Source of the DNA: CAYWNK01 sp964459495
GTDB taxonomy: Bacteria; Planctomycetota; UBA1135; GCA-002686595
Length of the DNA: 64,000 bases
Assembly (NCBI GenBank): GCA_964459495.1
Contig: CAYWNK010000003.1
Span: forward strand, 1-64,000
Direction of reading: 5' to 3'
The translations under genes and the position numbers were made by a program. Below the pieces are notes generated by a model. It made no database searches, was not told the origin of the DNA, and worked only from the letters and a program-made list of their open reading frames with translations. Shown here piece by piece: positions 61,413-64,000 of this stretch (position 1 is its first letter; every line of letters starts with the position of its first letter).

Positions 61413-61861
61413 TGGCTAGGAATCCCCAGCGAATCGGAAGGCTGACCCGCGTCCGCAAAGTCCAGGAAGAACAGGCCCGGGCGGTCTGGCAGCAGGCCGT
61501 CAACGCCCACCGGGAAGCCGAACAGGCCTTTGACGAGCTCCAAGCCTCCATGCTGGAAGCCCGATCCCAGCTCGCCGACCCAAACGGCGTGCACCGGCCG
61601 GGCTGGGTGGCCGTCAACCAACAGCTCGAGAAGCATCTCGCCCAGCGAATCCTGATCGCGCAGCGAAAAACAGACCAGGCCAAGCTTCAAGTCGACGCCG
61701 CAGAGGAGCCCTGGCGCGAGCGCCGGTCCCAGGCCAAGGGCCTAGAACGGCTGCTCGAGAACGTCCGTGAGGCCCAGATTCACGAGGCTGAAGAGGTTCA
61801 AAATCGAGAACTGGACGAGGTTGCCCTCGGGCGATCGCAGCGACCCAGCCGAAGCGAATAG
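61412..61861 (+). CDS. fliJ: Flagellar export protein FliJ
   Basis: 149 residues, nearly all helical and charged (LTRVRKVQEEQARAVWQQAV, AHREAEQAFDELQASMLEA), consistent with the FliJ coiled coil between FliI and FlhA. Identification rests on this character and on the strict fliH-fliI-fliJ order with a 1-bp overlap to fliI. Confidence 0.82.
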   Translation: MARNPQRIGRLTRVRKVQEEQARAVWQQAVNAHREAEQAFDELQASMLEARSQLADPNGVHRPGWVAVNQQLEKHLAQRILIAQRKTDQAKLQVDAAEEPWRERRSQAKGLERLLENVREAQIHEAEEVQNRELDEVALGRSQRPSRSE

Positions 61862-61873
61862 GGAATCCCTTCC

Positions 61874-62608
61874 ATGAACAAGCTCCTGAAGATCCTGGCC
61901 TATGGCCTTGGCGGCGTCGGCCTGCTGATCGCCTCCTTTCTGGTCTTCGCCAGTCTTGGCGGCGTACCGCTGTCGACTTTGCCCTTGGTGGGCGGGATTT
62001 TCCCCATGCCGCCGGAAAAGGAAGCCGCTCCCCCGGAGCCGGCGACCGTGGAAGCCCAGATCGACGAAGATCGCCGGCCGGCCGAGCAGGTGCTGGATAC
62101 AACGACCAGCCCGCTGTACACCTTCACCATCTCCGACCCCTGGAGTGCGACCCAGCTGGAGTCCCTTGAGCAGAGCCTCGAGGCCCAGATGGCCAAGCTC
62201 ATGGAGCGCGAGCGTGATCTGATCGAGCGCGAACGGGACATGGACGAGCGCGCGCGCCAGTACGACCGACTCTTCACCGAGCTCGAGGAGCTGCGCAGCA
62301 ACCTCCTGGATCAAAGCGACGAGGCCTCCGCCCTACGGGCGGAAGAGGAGCGGGCGGCCCAAGCGGCCGAAATGCAGCGCCTAGAGGGCCTGAAGCGCAT
62401 CGTCTCGCTCTACGCAGACGGGGACGCCAAACAGATTGGCCGCCAGCTGCTAGACGCCCACGACTCCCGAGAGGCAGGGGAAATCCTCAGCATGCTGGAC
62501 CCCGAGCGCGCTGCAGAACTGGTCAGCGCCATCCACAAGACAGCCGACCCCCAGGAATACCGAGCCATCACGGAGGCCTACAGCCGGGCCGGCGTGAAAT
62601 CGAATTGA
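61874..62608 (+). CDS. MotE-like periplasmic coiled-coil protein
   Basis: 244 residues. One N-terminal membrane helix (YGLGGVGLLIASFLVFASLG), a Pro-rich linker, a long coiled coil (~105-185, AKLMERERDLIERERDMDER) and a C-terminal MgtE-N-like helical domain (GRQLLDAHDSREAGEILSML, DPERAAELVSAIHKT). This is the layout of MotE, the chaperone or support of stator protein MotC in other bacteria, and of YlxF. Located between fliJ and motA, in agreement. Confidence 0.78.
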   Translation: MNKLLKILAYGLGGVGLLIASFLVFASLGGVPLSTLPLVGGIFPMPPEKEAAPPEPATVEAQIDEDRRPAEQVLDTTTSPLYTFTISDPWSATQLESLEQSLEAQMAKLMERERDLIERERDMDERARQYDRLFTELEELRSNLLDQSDEASALRAEEERAAQAAEMQRLEGLKRIVSLYADGDAKQIGRQLLDAHDSREAGEILSMLDPERAAELVSAIHKTADPQEYRAITEAYSRAGVKSN

Positions 62609-62651
62609 GACCGGCCTAAGCCACTACAACAAAAGAGCTTAGCGATGAAAA

Positions 62652-62686
62652 GCAGGGGCCCTGGGCATCAAGCCCGGGGCCCCTGC
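62652..62686 (+). terminator. Strong hairpin between motE-like gene and motA
   Basis: GCAGGGGCCCTGGGC (62652-62666) pairs with GCCCGGGGCCCCTGC (62672-62686), 15 bp with one G-U, loop ATCAA. No T-tract. It may separate the fliJ and motA transcripts partly or protect an mRNA end. Confidence 0.55.
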
Positions 62687-62725
62687 GGTCGATAACGAGG
62701 CAGGGCTCTCTGGGCCCAACTTGTC

Positions 62726-63493
62726 ATGGACATCAACACCATCATCGGAACGGCACTCGCGTTCCTCATCGTCTTCGTCGCCATGGCCGTCGGCCCGGGC
62801 GGAGTGATGATCTTCGTCGACATCCCTTCGATGGCCATCGTGTTCGGTGGGACGATCGGGGTGACGATGCTGGCCTTCACCACCACCGACCTGAAGCCGG
62901 TCATGAAGGTGATGATGGTCGCTGCAATCCGCAAGCAGGCCACTCCGACCGAAGAGATCGAGCGCGTCGTCGAGTACGCCAACATCGCCCGCAAGGAGGG
63001 CCTCCTCGCCCTCGAGGCCCAGCTCCAGAATGTGGACGACGCCTTCTTCAGCAAGGGCATCCAGCTCGTCATCGACGGCTTCGGCGGCGACACGGTCCGC
63101 GACATTATGGAGCTCGAGGCCGAGTGGGAGAAACAGCGCCATGACACGGGCAAGAAGATCATGGACCAGATGGCCGCCTTCTGCCCTGCCTTCGGAATGA
63201 TCGGAACTCTGGTTGGTCTGGTGCAGATGCTCCAGGACCTCTCCGACCCCAGCGCCATCGGCATCGGCATGGCCACCGCCCTTCTCACGACGCTATACGG
63301 CGCCATGGGGGCAAACATGTTCTTCATCCCCATGGCCGGAAAGCTCGAGATGGTCAACATCCAGGATGGCCTACTCAGGAGCCTGATGGTGGAGGGCATC
63401 GTTGCGATCCAGTCCGGCGAGAAGCCGCAGCTGATCAAGGAGAAGCTCAAGGGCTTCCTCGCTCCTAGCGCTCGGGTGGCGATCGAGTCCTAG
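62726..63493 (+). CDS. motA: Flagellar stator protein MotA (PomA-like)
   Basis: 255 residues with four membrane helices (TIIGTALAFLIVFVAMAVG, IPSMAIVFGGTIGVTMLAF, FGMIGTLVGLVQMLQDL and ATALLTTLYGAMGANMFFIP). The cytoplasmic loop between helices 2 and 3 carries the charged residues for FliG contact (RKEGLLALEAQLQNVDDAFF). The LTTLYGA-MGANMFFIP block is close to Na-type PomA, suggesting a sodium-driven motor, but this is tentative. One base separates it from motB. Confidence 0.93.
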   Translation: MDINTIIGTALAFLIVFVAMAVGPGGVMIFVDIPSMAIVFGGTIGVTMLAFTTTDLKPVMKVMMVAAIRKQATPTEEIERVVEYANIARKEGLLALEAQLQNVDDAFFSKGIQLVIDGFGGDTVRDIMELEAEWEKQRHDTGKKIMDQMAAFCPAFGMIGTLVGLVQMLQDLSDPSAIGIGMATALLTTLYGAMGANMFFIPMAGKLEMVNIQDGLLRSLMVEGIVAIQSGEKPQLIKEKLKGFLAPSARVAIES

Positions 63494-63494
63494 C

Positions 63495-64000
63495 ATGGCG
63501 AAGACGGTCATCAAGATCCGTGAGGTAGACGGTGGCATCGACGGAGCTCCTCCGTGGGTGGCCACGTTTGTGGACATGATCTCGCTGCTCGTCACGTTCT
63601 TCATCCTGCTGTTCACCTTCGCCGCGATTCAGGACTACGAGGCTTTCTCGATCCCGGTCAACATCACCGGTACGAGCGGCGTGATCAGCAAGAAGCAGGG
63701 CGACACGATCACGGCCCCGATCGACGACGTGATGTCCGCCACCGATATTCAGCGGGGCGCCACCAATCCCCACAGCCGACCAGCCGATCAGCTGCCGGAA
63801 AGCATGGAGGAGATGGGCCAGAAGTTGACGGAGGAGCACGTGGAATTCGATGCGGCCAACGTCAAGGACGGCATGCGGCTACGCTTCGACCCACGGGCCT
63901 CGTTCCAGCCCGGCTCGGTCCGCCCGAATGACGTGCTGCGCACTGCCCTGCGCGAAGTCGGCGAGGTCATGCAGCACTACCAGCACCTGGTTGTCGTCGA
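63495..64000 (+). CDS. motB: Flagellar stator protein MotB, 5' part (cut by window end)
   Basis: 168 codons are present. PPWVATFVDMISLLVTFFIL gives the single membrane helix with the ion-binding Asp of the D-M-x-S/T-LL motif (Asp27). The plug/linker and the start of the OmpA-like peptidoglycan-binding domain follow (MRLRFDPRASFQPGSVRPND). The rest is outside the window. Confidence 0.92.
   Translation, partial: MAKTVIKIREVDGGIDGAPPWVATFVDMISLLVTFFILLFTFAAIQDYEAFSIPVNITGTSGVISKKQGDTITAPIDDVMSATDIQRGATNPHSRPADQLPESMEEMGQKLTEEHVEFDAANVKDGMRLRFDPRASFQPGSVRPNDVLRTALREVGEVMQHYQHLVVV

Overview
The window is high-GC bacterial DNA, densely coded, with many 1-20 bp gene overlaps of the ATGA/GTGA/TTGA type. 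Several traits point to the phylum Planctomycetes, probably a deep, marine lineage: a secreted FG-GAP protein whose C-terminal domain is of a kind I associate with marine planctomycetes, families of anchored carboxypeptidase-regulatory-like (Ig-like) proteins, and a very large flagellar cluster mixed with unfamiliar envelope genes. This assignment is inference; there is no rRNA or other phylogenetic marker beyond carB, purH and prfB. I saw no tRNA, rRNA, CRISPR array, insertion sequence or phage gene.

Region 1 (1-10.8 kb) is housekeeping and sensory: the 3' half of carB, an anchored trypsin-like protease, a DUF2871 membrane protein, a secreted FG-GAP protein, a FIST sensor coupled to a histidine kinase, purH and a DUF1294 protein. 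Region 2 (10.8-22.1 kb, minus strand) is a probable seven-gene transcript. It starts with a small thioredoxin-fold protein whose active-site codon is an in-frame TGA, followed by a hairpin that fits the bacterial SECIS rules: a selenocysteine UxxC candidate. Next come a secreted DUF255/thioredoxin-domain protein and five tandem paralogues of an anchored beta-rich protein family. Region 3 (22.4-28.6 kb) carries prfB with an intact programmed +1 frameshift, sfsA, a membrane protein and an M1-like metallopeptidase.

Region 4 (28.9-64 kb) is a motility locus. On the minus strand fliO-P-Q-R-flhB-flhA-flhF-flhG-fliA plus five small unknown or lipoprotein genes follow a perfect sigma-54 promoter; fliD-fliS-fliT-like and two flagellins are also on the minus strand. 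On the plus strand are two NtrC-type sigma-54 activators, a histidine kinase, two odd signalling proteins, a trio of unknown membrane/periplasmic proteins, then flgB-flgC-fliE-fliF-fliG-fliH-fliI-fliJ-motE-like-motA-motB (motB is cut by the window end). flgM with a strong terminator closes the locus on the other side. Two intergenic regions in this locus carry the same pair of tandem GTCG-N7-CGAC palindromes; one pair lies at enhancer distance upstream of the fliO sigma-54 promoter. A perfect 659-bp tandem duplication at the fliF/fliG junction creates an in-frame FliG-FliF chimera between the two intact genes. A frameshifted Ig-like gene remnant lies between fliD and the flagellins.
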